Positions 9,973 through 21,519 are shown, counted from the first letter of the stretch. The stretch is 64,000 bases of DNA from Pectobacterium brasiliense (GCF_013449685.1 NZ_JACDSF010000013.1:130267-194266); one strand, 5' to 3'. The notes: generated by a model not told the origin, from the letters alone. Made by a program: numbers and translations.

Positions 9973-11139
9973 ATGAAAATAGCGATTAGTGGAACGGGAT
10001 ATGTCGGTTTATCGAATGGATTATTATTAGCGCAACAGCATCAGGTTGTGGCGCTGGATATTGTGGCTGAAAAAGTGGCGCTGTTGAATCAACGAAAATC
10101 GCCGATTAATGACGCCGAAATTGAGCGTTTTTTACAACATGAAACGCTGAGTTTTTCCGCGACGCTGGATAAGCAGGAGGCGTATAACGATGCGCAGTTC
10201 GTGATCATCGCTACGCCGACAGATTACGATCCGCAAACCAACTATTTCAACACGTCGTCGGTAGAGGCCGTCATTCGCGACGTGCTGGCGATTAATCCGC
10301 AGGCCATTATGGTGATTAAATCGACGGTGCCCGTTGGCTTCACCGAGAAAATCAGCCAGCAGTTGGATACGGATAACGTCATTTTTTCGCCCGAGTTTTT
10401 GCGTGAAGGTAAGGCACTATATGACAATCTTTACCCGTCGCGGATTGTGGTGGGTGAACGATCAGAAAGGGCAAGATTTTTCGCTAACTTATTGATAGAT
10501 TGCGCATTAAAAAAATATATTCGCGTGCTATTTACCGACCCAACCGAAGCTGAAGCGATAAAATTATTTGCAAATACTTTTCTAGCGATGCGCGTGGCCT
10601 ACTTTAACGAGTTGGACAGCTATGCCGAATCGCTGGGGCTGAATACCCGGCAGATTATTGAAGGGGTATGCCTCGATCCGCGTATTGGCGATTACTACAA
10701 TAATCCGTCGTTCGGCTATGGCGGCTACTGTTTACCGAAGGACACCCGGCAGCTTTTGGCGAATTATCGTACCGTGCCGAATAACCTGATCAAGGCTATC
10801 GTGGATGCTAACCATACACGAAAAGATTTCATTGCCGACACGATTATCCGCCGCCATCCGAAAACCGTCGGTGTTCATCGCCTGATCATGAAAGCGGGGT
10901 CGGATAATTTTCGCTTCTCTTCCATTCAGGGCATTATGAAAAGGATAAAAGCGAAAGGAATCAAGGTGGTAATTTATGAACCTGGGATTGATGATGATAA
11001 TTTTTTAGATTTCCCTGTCATTCATCAACTCGACAGTTTCAAACAACAGTGTGACATTATTATTACCAATCGTTATGCCGATGAACTAAACGATGTGAGG
11101 GGGAAAGTCTATACGCGAGACTTATTTGGCGAAGATTGA
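9973..11139 (+). CDS. ugd: UDP-glucose 6-dehydrogenase
   Basis: Ugd oxidises UDP-glucose to UDP-glucuronate with two NAD. This is the precursor for the aminoarabinose pathway encoded just downstream and for some capsules. The 388-residue protein has an N-terminal Rossmann motif ([15 protein letters not shown]), [10 protein letters not shown] near residue 117, FSPEFLREG near 137, and the catalytic cysteine in [10 protein letters not shown] near 253. Length matches the short enterobacterial Ugd group. The PhoP box upstream and arn genes downstream indicate a role in polymyxin and cationic-peptide resistance. Confidence 0.95.
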   Translation: MKIAISGTGYVGLSNGLLLAQQHQVVALDIVAEKVALLNQRKSPINDAEIERFLQHETLSFSATLDKQEAYNDAQFVIIATPTDYDPQTNYFNTSSVEAVIRDVLAINPQAIMVIKSTVPVGFTEKISQQLDTDNVIFSPEFLREGKALYDNLYPSRIVVGERSERARFFANLLIDCALKKYIRVLFTDPTEAEAIKLFANTFLAMRVAYFNELDSYAESLGLNTRQIIEGVCLDPRIGDYYNNPSFGYGGYCLPKDTRQLLANYRTVPNNLIKAIVDANHTRKDFIADTIIRRHPKTVGVHRLIMKAGSDNFRFSSIQGIMKRIKAKGIKVVIYEPGIDDDNFLDFPVIHQLDSFKQQCDIIITNRYADELNDVRGKVYTRDLFGED

Positions 11140-11281
11140 TTTCTTGCTGTAAATCAATAAAACGACATTTTGTTATTCGGCTATTCGTGAAAAGTTCATT
11201 TTTGCATTGTAATTAATTATGTCTTTTAGCCGTTTTATCATGTCGCACCGTTTATCTATGGTTTTATGATTGTCGTAATAA

Positions 11282-11298
11282 ATTAAGGTTGGCTTAAG
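11282..11298. promoter_or_regulatory. PmrA-type box upstream of arnB
   Basis: The plus strand reads ATTAAG-GTTGG-CTTAAG, one mismatch from the PmrA consensus YTTAAK-N5-YTTAAK. The minus strand reads CTTAAG-CCAAC-CTTAAT, an exact match. A -10-like TATTTA follows at 11306-11311, and the arnB start is at 11360. Confidence 0.7.
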
Positions 11299-11359
11299 GC
11301 TTCGTTATTTAGACTGCGGAATGATGATTTCTCGCCATTATTTATTTTGGGAATATGTT

Positions 11360-12508
11360 ATGACGGATTTTTTGCCTTTTTCCCGCCCGAACATGGGCGA
11401 AGAGGAAATTGCTGCCGTGGCGGAAGTATTACGATCCGGCTGGATAACCACGGGGCCGAAATGTCAGCAATTAGAGCAGGCGTTTTGCCAGCGAATCGGA
11501 TGCCGACAGGCGATTGCGGTCAGTTCGGCGACGGGCGGCATGCACGTCACGCTGATGGCGCTCGGTATTGGCCCCGGCGACGAGGTGATTACGCCGTCTC
11601 AGACCTGGGTTTCAACCATCAATATCATCACGCTATTGGGCGCGGAACCGGTGATGGTTGACGTGGATCGGCATACGTTGATGGTGCGACCGCATGATAT
11701 TGAGGCGGCAATCACACCGAAGACCAAAGCGATTATTCCCGTGCACTATGCTGGCGCTCCGGCCGATCTGGCGGCGCTGCGTGCGCTCAGCGAGCGCTAT
11801 GGCATCCCGCTGATTGAGGATGCGGCGCACGCCGTCGGTACACAATATCGCGATGAATGGATCGGCGCGCGCGGAACGGCCATTTTCTCGTTTCACGCGA
11901 TTAAGAACATCACCTGTGCGGAAGGCGGCATGGTGGTGACGGACGACGAAGCGCTCGCCGAGCGCATACGCAGCCTGAAGTTTCACGGACTGGGTGTGGA
12001 TGCGTTCGACAGGCAGTTGCAGGGGTGAAAGCCACAGGCCGAAGTGGTGACGCCGGGGTTTAAATACAATCTGGCAGACATCAATGCGGCGATTGCGCTG
12101 GTGCAACTGGATAAACTCCCGGCGATCAACGCCCGTCGTCAGCAGCTTGCGGCGCGTTATCTCACCCAACAGCGTTCGCTGCCGCTCCAGCCGCTGGCTG
12201 TTCCTGACTACCCCCATTTGCACGCCTGGCATCTGTTTATGGTGCGCGTGGATGAAACGCAGTGCGGCATATCACGCGATGATTTGATGGCGGCGTTGCA
12301 GGCACGCGGCATTGGCACCGGGCTGCATTTCAGAGCGGTGCATACACAGAAATATTACCGTGAGCGCTATCCCCACTTGCACCTGCCGGCAACGGAGTGG
12401 AATTCGGCGTCGCTGATCACACTGCCGCTGTTCCCCGATATGCAGGACAGCGATGTCGATCGCGTCGTCGCGGCGCTAACCTCGATTCTGGAGTCTGTTC
12501 GTGATTGA
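11360..12508 (+). pseudogene. arnB: UDP-4-amino-4-deoxy-L-arabinose aminotransferase with in-frame TGA
   Basis: ArnB transfers an amino group from glutamate to UDP-4-keto-arabinose, using PLP. The frame from the ATG at 11360 encodes [20 protein letters not shown] and the PLP-lysine segment [14 protein letters not shown]. It is then cut by TGA at 12026-12028, directly after [16 protein letters not shown]. The same frame continues without a gap ([20 protein letters not shown]...) to 12508, so total length and alignment match an intact ArnB of about 382 residues. The lesion is a single nonsense codon where homologues have a sense codon. Options are a true mutation, low-level readthrough or a sequencing error. 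The C-terminal domain is required in this fold-type I family, so the truncated product is presumably inactive. The end overlaps arnC. Confidence 0.9.
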
Positions 12509-13484
12509 TGACATCAAAAATGTGTCTGTTGTGATTCCCGTTTATAACGAAGAAGAGAGTTTGCCGGTGCTGATTGAACGCACGTTGGCGGCCTGTCAGA
12601 AGATCGGTAAACCCTGGGAAATTATTCTGGTCGATGACGGCAGCAGCGATCGTTCGGCGGATCTGCTGACCGAAGCAGCGAGCGATCCAGAAAAGCACAT
12701 TATCGCCGTGCTGCTGAACCGTAACTATGGTCAGCACTCGGCCATTATGGCTGGGTTTCAGCAGGCGGTGGGCGATGTGGTCATCACGCTGGATGCCGAT
12801 TTGCAGAACCCGCCGGAAGAAATCCCACAGCTGGTGGAGTATGCCGCGCAAGGATATGACGTGGTCGGCACCGTGCGGGCAAACCGGAAGGATTCGCTGT
12901 TTCGCAAACTGGCCTCAAAAACCATCAACATGATGATTCGGCGTTCGACCGGGAAATCCATGGCGGATTACGGCTGTATGCTGCGTGCGTATCGTCGCCA
13001 CATTGTCAGCGCGATGCTGCGCTGTCATGAACGCAGCACTTTTATTCCTATTCTGGCTAACACGTTCGCTCGGAAGACCATCGAGATCGATGTGCTGCAC
13101 GCTGAGCGTGAATTCGGCACGTCTAAATACAGCTTTCTGAAGCTGATTAACCTGATGTACGACCTGCTGACCTGCCTGACGACGACGCCGCTGCGCATAC
13201 TCAGCTTGATTGGCAGCGTCGTTGCGCTGTCGGGCTTCTTGCTGGCGCTGCTGTTGATCGGTCTGCGTCTGTTTCTCGGTGCGGAATGGGCGGCAGAGGG
13301 CGTGTTCACGCTGTTTGCCGTGCTGTTTATGTTTATCGGCGCGCAGTTCGTCGGGATGGGGCTCTTAGGGGAATACATTGGCCGTATCTATACCGATGTC
13401 CGTGCCCGGCCACGCTATTTTGTGCAAAAAACAGTGAGTGCGGCAACGCCACTGGCTACCACTTTACGGGATGAAGAAGAATGA
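12501..13484 (+). CDS. arnC: Undecaprenyl-phosphate 4-deoxy-4-formamido-L-arabinose transferase
   Basis: ArnC moves the formylated aminoarabinose from UDP to undecaprenyl phosphate at the inner membrane. It begins with GTG at 12501, overlapping the arnB stop by 8 bp. The 327-residue protein is a GT2 glycosyltransferase: [40 protein letters not shown] (metal-binding DXD type) and two C-terminal membrane segments (about 235-260 and 270-295). Its stop overlaps the arnA start (ATGA). Confidence 0.95.
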   Translation: MIDDIKNVSVVIPVYNEEESLPVLIERTLAACQKIGKPWEIILVDDGSSDRSADLLTEAASDPEKHIIAVLLNRNYGQHSAIMAGFQQAVGDVVITLDADLQNPPEEIPQLVEYAAQGYDVVGTVRANRKDSLFRKLASKTINMMIRRSTGKSMADYGCMLRAYRRHIVSAMLRCHERSTFIPILANTFARKTIEIDVLHAEREFGTSKYSFLKLINLMYDLLTCLTTTPLRILSLIGSVVALSGFLLALLLIGLRLFLGAEWAAEGVFTLFAVLFMFIGAQFVGMGLLGEYIGRIYTDVRARPRYFVQKTVSAATPLATTLRDEEE

Positions 13485-15514
13485 AAGCGATCGTATTTGC
13501 CTACCATGATATCGGCTGTGTCGGCCTTGAGGCGTTAACGCTCGCGGGCTATGAGATTCAGGCGGTGTTCACGCACAGCGATGCGCCGGGCGAGAACCAC
13601 TTCTACGCCTCAGTGGCGAAAGCAGCTGCCGAGATGGATGTGCCAGTGTTTGCGCCGGAAGACGTTAACCATCCGCTCTGGGTGAACCGCATTCGGGAAC
13701 TGGCGCCGGATGTTATTTTTTCCTTCTATTACCGTACGCTATTAAGCGATGACATTCTCCAGCTACCGTCGTTTGGCGCATTTAATCTGCACGGTTCACT
13801 GCTGCCGCGCTATCGCGGACGTGCGCCGGTGAACTGGGTGCTGGTGAACGGCGAAACGCAGACGGGCGTGACGCTGCACAAGATGGTATCTCGCGCCGAT
13901 GCCGGCGATATCGTCGCCCAGTCCGTGGTGGCGATTGATGAGGAAGACACGGCGCTGACGCTTCATGGCAAATGTCGTACCGCTGCTGCCGCGCTGCTGG
14001 CGCAGCAACTGCCGCTGATTCGCTCACGTGAGATTACGCTGACGCCGCAGGATGAGAGCCGTGCCAGCTATTTCGGACGTCGCACGGCGGCAGACGGGCT
14101 GATCGACTGGCAAAAAAGCGCCTGTGAGATTAACAACCTGATCCGCGCGGTGACGGAACCGTATCCGGGCGCGTTTACGTTCCTCGGTGAGCGCAAAGTG
14201 ATTATCTGGCGTGCTCGTGTAGTGAAGGTTAATCGCGTTAAAAGCAACGATGTGGGAGTCAATGGGGTGAAGCAGGAACCGGGCGCGATTCTCTCGACAT
14301 CGCCGCTGGTGGTGTCCTGTGGTGAGGATGCGCTTGAGATCGTCAGCGGGCAGAGTGAAGCCGGACTGTATATGTCAGGCAGTCGGCTGGCGGCGGAAAT
14401 GGGCATGGTGCCACAGGCGAAACTGGGTAACCTCGCCAGCCGTGTGCAGCGACGCCGCATGCGCGTGCTGATCCTCGGCGTGAATGGTTTTATTGGTAAC
14501 CACCTGACCGAACGCCTGTTGCGTGACGATCGCTATGAGATTTACGGGCTGGATATCAGCTCGGATGCCATCGCCCGTTTTCTTGGTGATCCGCGTTTTC
14601 ATTTTGTGGAAGGCGATATCAGCATTCATAACGAATGGATCGAATACCACATCAAGAAATGCGATGTCATTTTGCCGCTGGTGGCGATTGCCACGCCTAT
14701 CGAATACACCCGTAACCCGCTGCGTGTGTTTGAACTGGATTTTGAAGAAAACCTGAAAATCGTGCGCGACTGCGTGCGCTACAACAAACGCATTGTCTTC
14801 CCGTCCACTTCAGAAGTGTACGGCATGTGTGATGACAAAGAGTTTGATGAAGATACGTCACGCCTGATTGTCGGGCCGATCAACAAGCAGCGCTGGATCT
14901 ACTCCGTGTCCAAGCAACTGCTGGATCGGGTGATCTGGGCGTACGGTGCGAAAAACGGCCTGCGCTTTACGCTGTTCCGTCCGTTTAACTGGATGGGGCC
15001 GCGTCTGGATACGCTGGATGCGGCACGCATCGGCAGCTCCCGTGCGATTACCCAACTGATCCTCAATCTGGTGGAAGGATCGCCGATCAAGCTGGTGGAC
15101 GGCGGGGCGCAGAAGCGCTGCTTTACCGACATTCACGACGGTATTGAAGCGCTGTTCCGCATTATTGAAAACCGCAACGGCCAGTGCGACGGGCAGATCA
15201 TCAATATCGGTAATCCGCATAATGAAGCCAGTATCCGCGAGCTGGGTGAAATGTTGCTGACCAGCTTTAACGCGCATCCGCTGCGCGACCGCTTCCCGCC
15301 GTTCGCCGGGTTTATTGACGTGGAAAGCAGCAGCTATTACGGCAAAGGCTATCAGGATGTCGAGCACCGCACGCCGAGCATTCGCAACGCCAAACGCCTG
15401 CTGGCATGGGAGCCGACGGTGAAGATGGATCAAACCGTCGCGGAAACGCTGGACTATTTTCTGCGTACCGTTGCCCCCCAACACACTGTTGACGCCAAGG
15501 ATGCGCAGGGATGA
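13481..15514 (+). CDS. arnA: Bifunctional UDP-glucuronate decarboxylase / UDP-Ara4N formyltransferase
   Basis: ArnA has two activities. Residues 1 to about 315 form the formyltransferase ([16 protein letters not shown] with the catalytic His, near residue 104). Residues about 325-677 form the NAD-dependent decarboxylase ([39 protein letters not shown] with the catalytic Tyr-x-x-x-Lys). At 677 residues it is slightly longer than the E. coli protein of about 660. The extra residues appear as an unusual Val/Asn-rich stretch near 248-263 ([16 protein letters not shown]), between the formyltransferase subdomains. Start and stop overlap arnC and arnD by 4 bp. Confidence 0.96.
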   Translation: MKAIVFAYHDIGCVGLEALTLAGYEIQAVFTHSDAPGENHFYASVAKAAAEMDVPVFAPEDVNHPLWVNRIRELAPDVIFSFYYRTLLSDDILQLPSFGAFNLHGSLLPRYRGRAPVNWVLVNGETQTGVTLHKMVSRADAGDIVAQSVVAIDEEDTALTLHGKCRTAAAALLAQQLPLIRSREITLTPQDESRASYFGRRTAADGLIDWQKSACEINNLIRAVTEPYPGAFTFLGERKVIIWRARVVKVNRVKSNDVGVNGVKQEPGAILSTSPLVVSCGEDALEIVSGQSEAGLYMSGSRLAAEMGMVPQAKLGNLASRVQRRRMRVLILGVNGFIGNHLTERLLRDDRYEIYGLDISSDAIARFLGDPRFHFVEGDISIHNEWIEYHIKKCDVILPLVAIATPIEYTRNPLRVFELDFEENLKIVRDCVRYNKRIVFPSTSEVYGMCDDKEFDEDTSRLIVGPINKQRWIYSVSKQLLDRVIWAYGAKNGLRFTLFRPFNWMGPRLDTLDAARIGSSRAITQLILNLVEGSPIKLVDGGAQKRCFTDIHDGIEALFRIIENRNGQCDGQIINIGNPHNEASIRELGEMLLTSFNAHPLRDRFPPFAGFIDVESSSYYGKGYQDVEHRTPSIRNAKRLLAWEPTVKMDQTVAETLDYFLRTVAPQHTVDAKDAQG

Positions 15515-16404
15515 CGCGTGTTGGCCTGCGGATAGATGTCGATACCTGGCGCGGTACACGGGAGGGCGTGCCCGCGCTGCTAAATGTACTGGCAGAGTTC
15601 GATATTCAGGCGAGCTTCTTTTTTAGCGTCGGGCCGGACAACATGGGGCGTCACCTGTGGCGTCTGTTGCGTCCACGCTTTTTATGGAAGATGCTGCGCT
15701 CCAACGCGGCTTCGCTCTACGGCTGGGATATCTTGCTGGCTGGCACGGTATGGCCGGGGCGTCGTATCGGCGAACGGTTTGGTTCGTTAATCCGCCAGAC
15801 GCACGACGCTGGCCATGAAGTCGGGCTACATGCCTGGGATCATCATGGCTGGCAGGCGAATGTCGCCCGTTGGTCGGATGCTCAGTTGGCTGCGCAGTTC
15901 CGTGAAGGCATGGATGCGCTGACGTCGATGCTGCCAGCGCCAGTGCGCTGTTCCGCCGTGGCAGGCTGGCGAGCCGATTCGCGCGTTGTTGAGATGAAGC
16001 AGCGCTGGAATCTGGACTATAACAGCGACTGTCGCGGCACCCGACCTTTTCGACCGCGCCTGGAAAATGGTGAGTTGGGCACCGTGCAGATCCCGGTCAC
16101 CTTGCCGACCTACGATGAAGTCATCGGCGAACGCGTGAGCGACGGAGAATTTAACGACTTTATTCTTGAGGCGATCCAGCAGGATCGCGGTGTGCCGGTC
16201 TACACCATCCATGCGGAGGTTGAAGGTGGCGCGAAGCTGGCGCAGTTCCGTCAGTTGCTGTTTCGCGCCCGCCAGCAGCACATCGAATTTTGTCCGCTTT
16301 CCGCCTTACTGCCTGATGACCTCGCCACGCTGCCCGTCGGGCGGATTGAACGTGCGCCGTTTCCCGGACGGGAAGGCTGGCTTGGTGTGCAAACGGAAGA
16401 ATAA
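15511..16404 (+). CDS. arnD: 4-deoxy-4-formamido-L-arabinose-phosphoundecaprenol deformylase
   Basis: ArnD removes the formyl group from the lipid-linked sugar, driving the pathway forward before transfer to lipid A. The 297-residue protein is in the polysaccharide-deacetylase superfamily, with [18 protein letters not shown] at the N-terminus (metal-binding Asp) and [12 protein letters not shown] near residue 107 (metal-binding His). It overlaps arnA by an ATGA and precedes arnT by 17 bp. Confidence 0.95.
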   Translation: MTRVGLRIDVDTWRGTREGVPALLNVLAEFDIQASFFFSVGPDNMGRHLWRLLRPRFLWKMLRSNAASLYGWDILLAGTVWPGRRIGERFGSLIRQTHDAGHEVGLHAWDHHGWQANVARWSDAQLAAQFREGMDALTSMLPAPVRCSAVAGWRADSRVVEMKQRWNLDYNSDCRGTRPFRPRLENGELGTVQIPVTLPTYDEVIGERVSDGEFNDFILEAIQQDRGVPVYTIHAEVEGGAKLAQFRQLLFRARQQHIEFCPLSALLPDDLATLPVGRIERAPFPGREGWLGVQTEE

Positions 16405-16421
16405 ATAAAGCAGGAGATAGC

Positions 16422-18092
16422 ATGGAAAAAGGCATGATAAAGCTGAAAAGCACCGTGATACTGGTGTTATTTGCTTTGCTCTACCTGTTACCGCTTAACG
16501 GCCGCTGGCTGTGGTCACCGGACGAAACGCGCTATGCGGAAATCAGCCGCGAGATGCTTCAGCGCGGCGATTGGATCGTGCCGCATTTGCTGGATATTCG
16601 CTATTTTGAGAAACCCGTCGCGGGCTATTGGCTGAATAACATCAGTCAGTGGCTATTAGGTCATACCAATTTTGCCGTGCGCTTTGCCGCGGTATTTTCT
16701 ACCGGGTTGAGCGCGCTGCTGGTGTTTTGGCTGGCGCTGTTGCTGTGGAAAAACCAGCGTACCGCGCTGCTGGCGGCGACGATCTATCTGACCTCGCTGC
16801 TGGTGTATGGCATTGGCACCTACAGCGTGCTCGATCCGATGGTGACGCTCTGGATGACGGCGGCGCTGTTCAGCCACGTGCTGATTCAGCGCGCCACGCT
16901 GACGCGCGAACGGCTGATCGCCTGGGGGCTGATGGGGCTGGCCTGCGGCATGGGATTCATGACCAAAGGTTTTCTGGCGCTGGCCTTGCCGGTCATCAGC
17001 GTGCTGCCAGTAGCGCTGGCGCAAAAGCGCATTAAGGAATTGCTGCTGTTCGGGCCGCTGGCGATTATCGTCGCGGTATTGCTAAGTGCGCCGTGGGCGC
17101 TGGCGGTGCATGCGCGAGAAGCCGATTACTGGCACTACTTCTTTTGGATTGAGCATATCCAGCGTTTTGCAGAAGACGATGCGCAGCATAAAGCGCCGTT
17201 CTGGTATTACCTGCCGGTGCTGATGGTCGGCGCATTCCCCTGGCTGGCGCTGCTGCCGGGCGCGTTGCGCAGCGGCTGGAGCGAACGAAAGGCGAATCCG
17301 GAACGGTTCCTCCTGCTGTGCTGGATGGTGATGCCGCTGCTGTTTTTCAGCATCGCTAAAGGCAAGCTGCTGACTTACATTTTGCCGTGCTTTGCGCCGC
17401 TGGCGCTGCTGATGGCCGCGTGGATTTCCGGGCTGGCACCCGCAATACGTGAACGTGTATTGCGCATCAATAGCTGGCTCAACATAGCCTTCGGCAGCGT
17501 ACTGGCGCTCGCCGTTGCCGCACTGGGTCTCGGCATCATCGTGCCGCATTTCTATCAACCGGGAGAAGGGCTGACCATCGTCTCGGGTGTCGTCTGCTTT
17601 ATCGGCTGGATTGCCTTTGCGGCTATGAGCCTGAGAAAGCCGCGATCGTGGGGCTATCTGGTGGCGGGTTGTCCGCTATTTCTGGCACTGCTCGTTGGCG
17701 GGAGTATTCCGGCGAGCGTGGTCGATTCAAAGAACCCTCAAACCTTTATTCGTAGCCATCAGCCGTTGCTGGAGGAGAGCCGCTATGTGCTGAGCGATGA
17801 GGTTGGGTTGGCAGCCGGACTGGCGTGGGAGCTGAAACGCAGTGATATCACCTTATTCAAGGCGCGGGGCGAATTGAACTACGGGCTGGACTACGCCGAT
17901 TCCACTGACCGCTTTGTGGATGAGGGCGCTTTTCCGGCCTGGCTTGCGGAGAAACGGCGTAGCGGAAATGTCGCGCTGGTGCTGAAGGTCGATAGGGATA
18001 CCGATGAGGAATACCGCCGTCTGCCTGCCCCCGATCAGGTGAAAAAATCGCACCGCTACGTGCTGCTGTTTTATAAGCAGATAGCGCCATGA
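16422..18092 (+). CDS. arnT: 4-amino-4-deoxy-L-arabinose lipid A transferase
   Basis: ArnT transfers L-Ara4N from undecaprenyl phosphate to lipid A phosphates on the periplasmic face of the inner membrane. The 556-residue GT83 protein has about a dozen hydrophobic segments. The conserved first periplasmic loop reads [17 protein letters not shown], carrying the catalytic Asp-Glu, and [10 protein letters not shown] follows. A good AGGAG sits 5 nt before the ATG at 16422. It ends overlapping arnE by 4 bp. Confidence 0.95.
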   Translation: MEKGMIKLKSTVILVLFALLYLLPLNGRWLWSPDETRYAEISREMLQRGDWIVPHLLDIRYFEKPVAGYWLNNISQWLLGHTNFAVRFAAVFSTGLSALLVFWLALLLWKNQRTALLAATIYLTSLLVYGIGTYSVLDPMVTLWMTAALFSHVLIQRATLTRERLIAWGLMGLACGMGFMTKGFLALALPVISVLPVALAQKRIKELLLFGPLAIIVAVLLSAPWALAVHAREADYWHYFFWIEHIQRFAEDDAQHKAPFWYYLPVLMVGAFPWLALLPGALRSGWSERKANPERFLLLCWMVMPLLFFSIAKGKLLTYILPCFAPLALLMAAWISGLAPAIRERVLRINSWLNIAFGSVLALAVAALGLGIIVPHFYQPGEGLTIVSGVVCFIGWIAFAAMSLRKPRSWGYLVAGCPLFLALLVGGSIPASVVDSKNPQTFIRSHQPLLEESRYVLSDEVGLAAGLAWELKRSDITLFKARGELNYGLDYADSTDRFVDEGAFPAWLAEKRRSGNVALVLKVDRDTDEEYRRLPAPDQVKKSHRYVLLFYKQIAP

Positions 18093-18430
18093 GTTATCTA
18101 TTGGTGGCTATCGTCTGCCTGCTGACCAGCCTGGGACAGCTGTGCCAGAAACAGGCGGCGGAGTGCTGGCGGCGTTTACCGACAGATCGACGCCAACGTG
18201 TGACGCTGGGATGGCTGATGCTGGCGGCTTTGCTGCTCGGCATCGGGCTGCTGCTGTGGCTTGTGGTGTTGCAGCATATTCCGCTTGGCGTGGCGTATCC
18301 GCTGCTGAGCATCAATTTTGTTCTGGTCACGCTGCTGGCGCACTACGGATTTGGCGAACGTGTGGACAAACATCACTGGTGGGGCATTGCGCTGATTGTC
18401 ATCGGTATCTATCTGATGCAGGGGGGATGA
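18089..18430 (+). CDS. arnE: Undecaprenyl phosphate-aminoarabinose flippase subunit ArnE
   Basis: ArnE is an EmrE-like four-helix membrane protein of 113 residues. With ArnF it is thought to flip Ara4N-undecaprenyl phosphate to the periplasmic side for ArnT. The sequence [21 protein letters not shown] is typical of the family. The gene overlaps both arnT and arnF by ATGA junctions. Confidence 0.92.
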   Translation: MSYLLVAIVCLLTSLGQLCQKQAAECWRRLPTDRRQRVTLGWLMLAALLLGIGLLLWLVVLQHIPLGVAYPLLSINFVLVTLLAHYGFGERVDKHHWWGIALIVIGIYLMQGG

Positions 18431-18822
18431 TGGCGAAAATGGGCTATGTCTGGGCACTTGGCAGCATTGTGCTTGCCAGCACCGCGCAGGTGTTAATGAA
18501 AAGCGGGATGCTGGCGCTGCCGAGCATTTCCCTCGCGCACTGGCCGTCGCTCAGCACGTTGCTGGCCGGTTGGCCTGCGGTTGCGGTGCTAATCGGGATG
18601 CTCTGCTATGGGCTATCGATGGTGTGCTGGTTCATGGTGCTACGCTACCTGCCGCTAAGCCGCGCCTATCCGCTGATTAGCCTGAGCTACGCGGTGGTTT
18701 ATCTGGCGGCGGTTTTCCTGCCGTGGCTGAACGAACCGATGAGCCTGCGGAAAAATCTCGGCGTCCTGATTATTCTGCTGGGCGTCTGGCTGGTGAGTCG
18801 TAACGCGCAGACGGCTCGATAA
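18427..18822 (+). CDS. arnF: Undecaprenyl phosphate-aminoarabinose flippase subunit ArnF
   Basis: ArnF is the partner of ArnE: 131 residues with four membrane segments and a [20 protein letters not shown] motif characteristic of the SMR-like flippase pair. I placed the start at the ATG overlapping the arnE stop (18427). A second ATG at 18430 is equally possible. The frame is open far upstream (to 18142), but that part overlaps arnE and is not coding. This is the last gene of the ugd/arn block. Confidence 0.9.
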   Translation: MMAKMGYVWALGSIVLASTAQVLMKSGMLALPSISLAHWPSLSTLLAGWPAVAVLIGMLCYGLSMVCWFMVLRYLPLSRAYPLISLSYAVVYLAAVFLPWLNEPMSLRKNLGVLIILLGVWLVSRNAQTAR

Positions 18823-18853
18823 GCCGCCTGCGCATACTGCTAGCGATAGAGAA

Positions 18854-19939
18854 TTATTGACTGAAAACGTGTGCCGCACCGTTCACGCTCAAGCTGACCT
18901 GCTGGCCGACGGCAAAAGCGGCGTGGCTGACGGTTTTCAGTTCAATGATGTCGGCTGTTGCGTGGTGGACGTGCAGTGTCAGCGTCGAGACGAAGCCGGA
19001 AAAATCAACTTTACGGATGGTTGCGCGAACGGTTGCTGTGCTATTTGCCTCATTACTATCAACCTTATCGTTATTAACCTTATCGTTATTACCCCCAGCA
19101 TCCTGAATCGCGATCTGTTCTGGTCTGAGCATGATTCTTGCCTTCCCGATTGTGGTTGGGCGATCTACCGCGATGCGCCCAAGCAAACAGTCAGCCTGAC
19201 CGCCGTCGATTTGTGTATCGAGAATTAGCGTTTCGCCGAGGAAAGTCGCGATGTCCTCATTGGCAGGTTGGTGGTAAAGCACCCACGGCGAGCCGGATTG
19301 CGACAGTTGGCCGTCGCGCATGACGACAACGTGGTCAGCAAAGGACAGTGCCTCTCCCTGATCGTGAGTCACCAGAATCGATGCCACATTAGCCCGCTGC
19401 AATACGTCCATCACCGCTTTACGGGTGGAGGCACGCAGGCCGGTATCCAGCGCGGAAAAAGGTTCATCCAGCAGCATTAATGCAGGGCGCTGCGCCAGCG
19501 CGCGAGCCAGTGCAACACGCTGCTGCTGACCGCCGGAAATCTCATGCGGCGAGTGCTTCTGCAAATGCGCCGGAAGGGACACCAGCGCCATCAACTCATC
19601 CACGCGCTTTTGCTTTTCTGCCTTCGACCCTTTGAGCCCAAATGCAATGTTGTCCGCGATGCAAAGATGCGGGAATAGTGCGCCGTCCTGCGGTACGTAG
19701 CCGATTCTGCGCTGATGGGCAGGAACGGAAAGCCCGTTACCGCAGAGCGTCTGCCCGTTCAGCGTGATGACACCACTATCTGGTTTTTCAAACCCGGCAA
19801 TCAGGCGCAGTAGCGTGGTTTTCCCCGAACCAGACGGGCCGACAATCGCCGTGCGGCGGCTGTTTTCTAACGTCAGATGAATGTCAGACAGCACGGTGCG
19901 CCCGTTAAAGCCTTTACTGACGTGATGAAGTTCTAACAT
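18854..19939 (-). CDS. fbpC: Ferric-iron ABC transporter ATP-binding protein
   Basis: This is the ATPase of a Fe3+ importer of the FbpABC/AfuABC class. The 361-residue protein has Walker A (GPSGSGKTTLLR, near residue 36), the signature SGGQQQRVALARAL, Walker B with LMLLDEPFSALD, and a C-terminal TOBE-like domain. I set the start at 19939 (MLELHHVSKGF), 3 bp after the permease stop. An in-frame 15-bp tandem duplication (19061-19090) encodes NNDKVNNDKV, a low-complexity insert in the C-terminal domain before ATVRATIRKV. Confidence 0.92.
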   Translation of the reverse strand: MLELHHVSKGFNGRTVLSDIHLTLENSRRTAIVGPSGSGKTTLLRLIAGFEKPDSGVITLNGQTLCGNGLSVPAHQRRIGYVPQDGALFPHLCIADNIAFGLKGSKAEKQKRVDELMALVSLPAHLQKHSPHEISGGQQQRVALARALAQRPALMLLDEPFSALDTGLRASTRKAVMDVLQRANVASILVTHDQGEALSFADHVVVMRDGQLSQSGSPWVLYHQPANEDIATFLGETLILDTQIDGGQADCLLGRIAVDRPTTIGKARIMLRPEQIAIQDAGGNNDKVNNDKVDSNEANSTATVRATIRKVDFSGFVSTLTLHVHHATADIIELKTVSHAAFAVGQQVSLSVNGAAHVFSQ

Positions 19940-19941
19940 GA

Positions 19942-21519
19942 TTACAGCCCCGCCATTTTTTGTGATTGCGTGTAGAGAAACCAGGTCCACGGCAGCGATA
20001 GTAGGACCAGAATCAGCGCGTAGGGCGCCGCCGCCGGATAATCGATCTCACTGGTAAGCGCCCAAAAACCAGTCGCCAGCGTGCGGGTGCCGTTGGGAGC
20101 CAGCAGCAGCGTGGCGGTCAGCTCGTTAACGATCGCCAGAAAGACGAGCGTTGCCCCGGTAGCAACGCCGGGTGCGGCCAACCGGACGGTCACGGTCATT
20201 AACGTCTGCAACGGCGAACGCCCCAGACTCGCGGCGACCTGCTCCAGCTCCACCGGAGCCTGTGCGATACCGGCGCGTAGATTAACCAGCGCCCGTGGCA
20301 TAAACATCAACAGGTAAGCCAGTAGCACGGTAAATTCAGTCTGGTAGAGCGGCCTGATGAGGTGAATCGTGGTGGTCACCAGCGCCAGCGCGACGACGAT
20401 ACCCGGCAGAGAGCTGGTAATGTAATTGCACCCTTCCAGAAACCGATACAGGCGGCTGGGGTGGCGAATTGTCAGCCAGGCCATCGGGATCGCCGCCAGC
20501 GTTGTCAGTGCGGCACCGCTCAGCGCCAGCACCATGGTCTGGCGAAAGGCATCCAGCAGTTCGCGGCGCTGCCACACCTCCCAGCCGCCAAACCACAGCC
20601 AGCGAGACAGCGTAATAAAAGGCACGCCGAGCGTCAGCAGCACCAGCGTCGCCAGTAGCAGCAGAGCCAGCAACAGCGGAAGCCGCGACAGGCGTACCAG
20701 CGTGACAGCCTGCGGCGCGCCGGAACCGACATGGGCATAGCGCGTGACGCCGCGCACGCGGGCGTCCGCACACAGCAGAAACAGGCACAGCAGCGCCAGC
20801 ACGCCAGCCAGCATGTTAGCCGCCGGACCATTAAACGTTGACTGAAACTGATCGAAAATCGCGGTGGTAAAGGTATCGAAGCGGATCATAGCGAACAGAC
20901 CATATTCCGCCAGCAGATGCAGCGCAATCAGCAGCAGCCCGCCGCCGATAGCCAGCTTTAGCTGCGGCAGTACCACGCGGAAAAATACGGTCACGGGAGG
21001 CACGCCCAGCGTAGCCGCGACATCTTCCAGCGCAGGATTCAGCCGTCGCAGCGTCGCTGCACAGGGTAAATACACAAACGGCAAATAGGCGACGACGGAT
21101 AAAAACACGCCAGCTGGCAGACCATGCAGGCCGGGCGCGGTCGTGATCCAGGCATAGCTTTGTACAAATGCGGGTATTGCCAGCGGCGCGGTGAGCAGCA
21201 GGGACCACAGGCGTCGGGCGGGCAGGGTAGTACGTTCCGTCAGCCAGGCCAACAGCACGCCGAGCACCGTGCAAATCGGCAGCGTCAGGATAACCAGCAG
21301 CACCGTGTTGGTAAGTAGTTCGCCGACGCGAGGGCGCAAGAGCAGCGCACGCGCCGTTTCCCAACCGGTATCAATACTCACGCCAATCACAAAGCCCAGC
21401 GGAATAAACCCCAGCAGGGATAGCGTTAGGGCGATGAGGGTCAGCAACGCGGCTGGCTTGCGTAATGGCGGAGAGGGGGCGATGAACGGGGTGGTTTCGC
21501 TGTAGCTAACGTTTGTCAT
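19942..21519 (-). CDS. fbpB: Ferric-iron ABC transporter permease
   Basis: This is a fused two-domain inner-membrane permease of the FbpB type: 525 residues with about 12 hydrophobic segments. Each half carries a MetI-like EAA loop, [19 protein letters not shown] near residue 165 and [20 protein letters not shown] near 435. The start at 21519 ([12 protein letters not shown]) is preferred over the open frame to 21582. It lies between the binding protein and the ATPase, the standard fbpABC order. Confidence 0.9.
   Translation of the reverse strand: MTNVSYSETTPFIAPSPPLRKPAALLTLIALTLSLLGFIPLGFVIGVSIDTGWETARALLLRPRVGELLTNTVLLVILTLPICTVLGVLLAWLTERTTLPARRLWSLLLTAPLAIPAFVQSYAWITTAPGLHGLPAGVFLSVVAYLPFVYLPCAATLRRLNPALEDVAATLGVPPVTVFFRVVLPQLKLAIGGGLLLIALHLLAEYGLFAMIRFDTFTTAIFDQFQSTFNGPAANMLAGVLALLCLFLLCADARVRGVTRYAHVGSGAPQAVTLVRLSRLPLLLALLLLATLVLLTLGVPFITLSRWLWFGGWEVWQRRELLDAFRQTMVLALSGAALTTLAAIPMAWLTIRHPSRLYRFLEGCNYITSSLPGIVVALALVTTTIHLIRPLYQTEFTVLLAYLLMFMPRALVNLRAGIAQAPVELEQVAASLGRSPLQTLMTVTVRLAAPGVATGATLVFLAIVNELTATLLLAPNGTRTLATGFWALTSEIDYPAAAPYALILVLLSLPWTWFLYTQSQKMAGL

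Noticed and set aside
12026-12028. Selenocysteine at the arnB TGA
   Set aside because: ArnB is not a selenoprotein family, the aligned residue is not Cys, and I see no SECIS-like hairpin immediately after the codon.
14858-15559. Long minus-strand ORF (233 codons) opposite arnA
   Set aside because: It is a shadow of the high-GC third-position coding frame of arnA, with His/Gln/Arg-rich antisense composition and no family resemblance.
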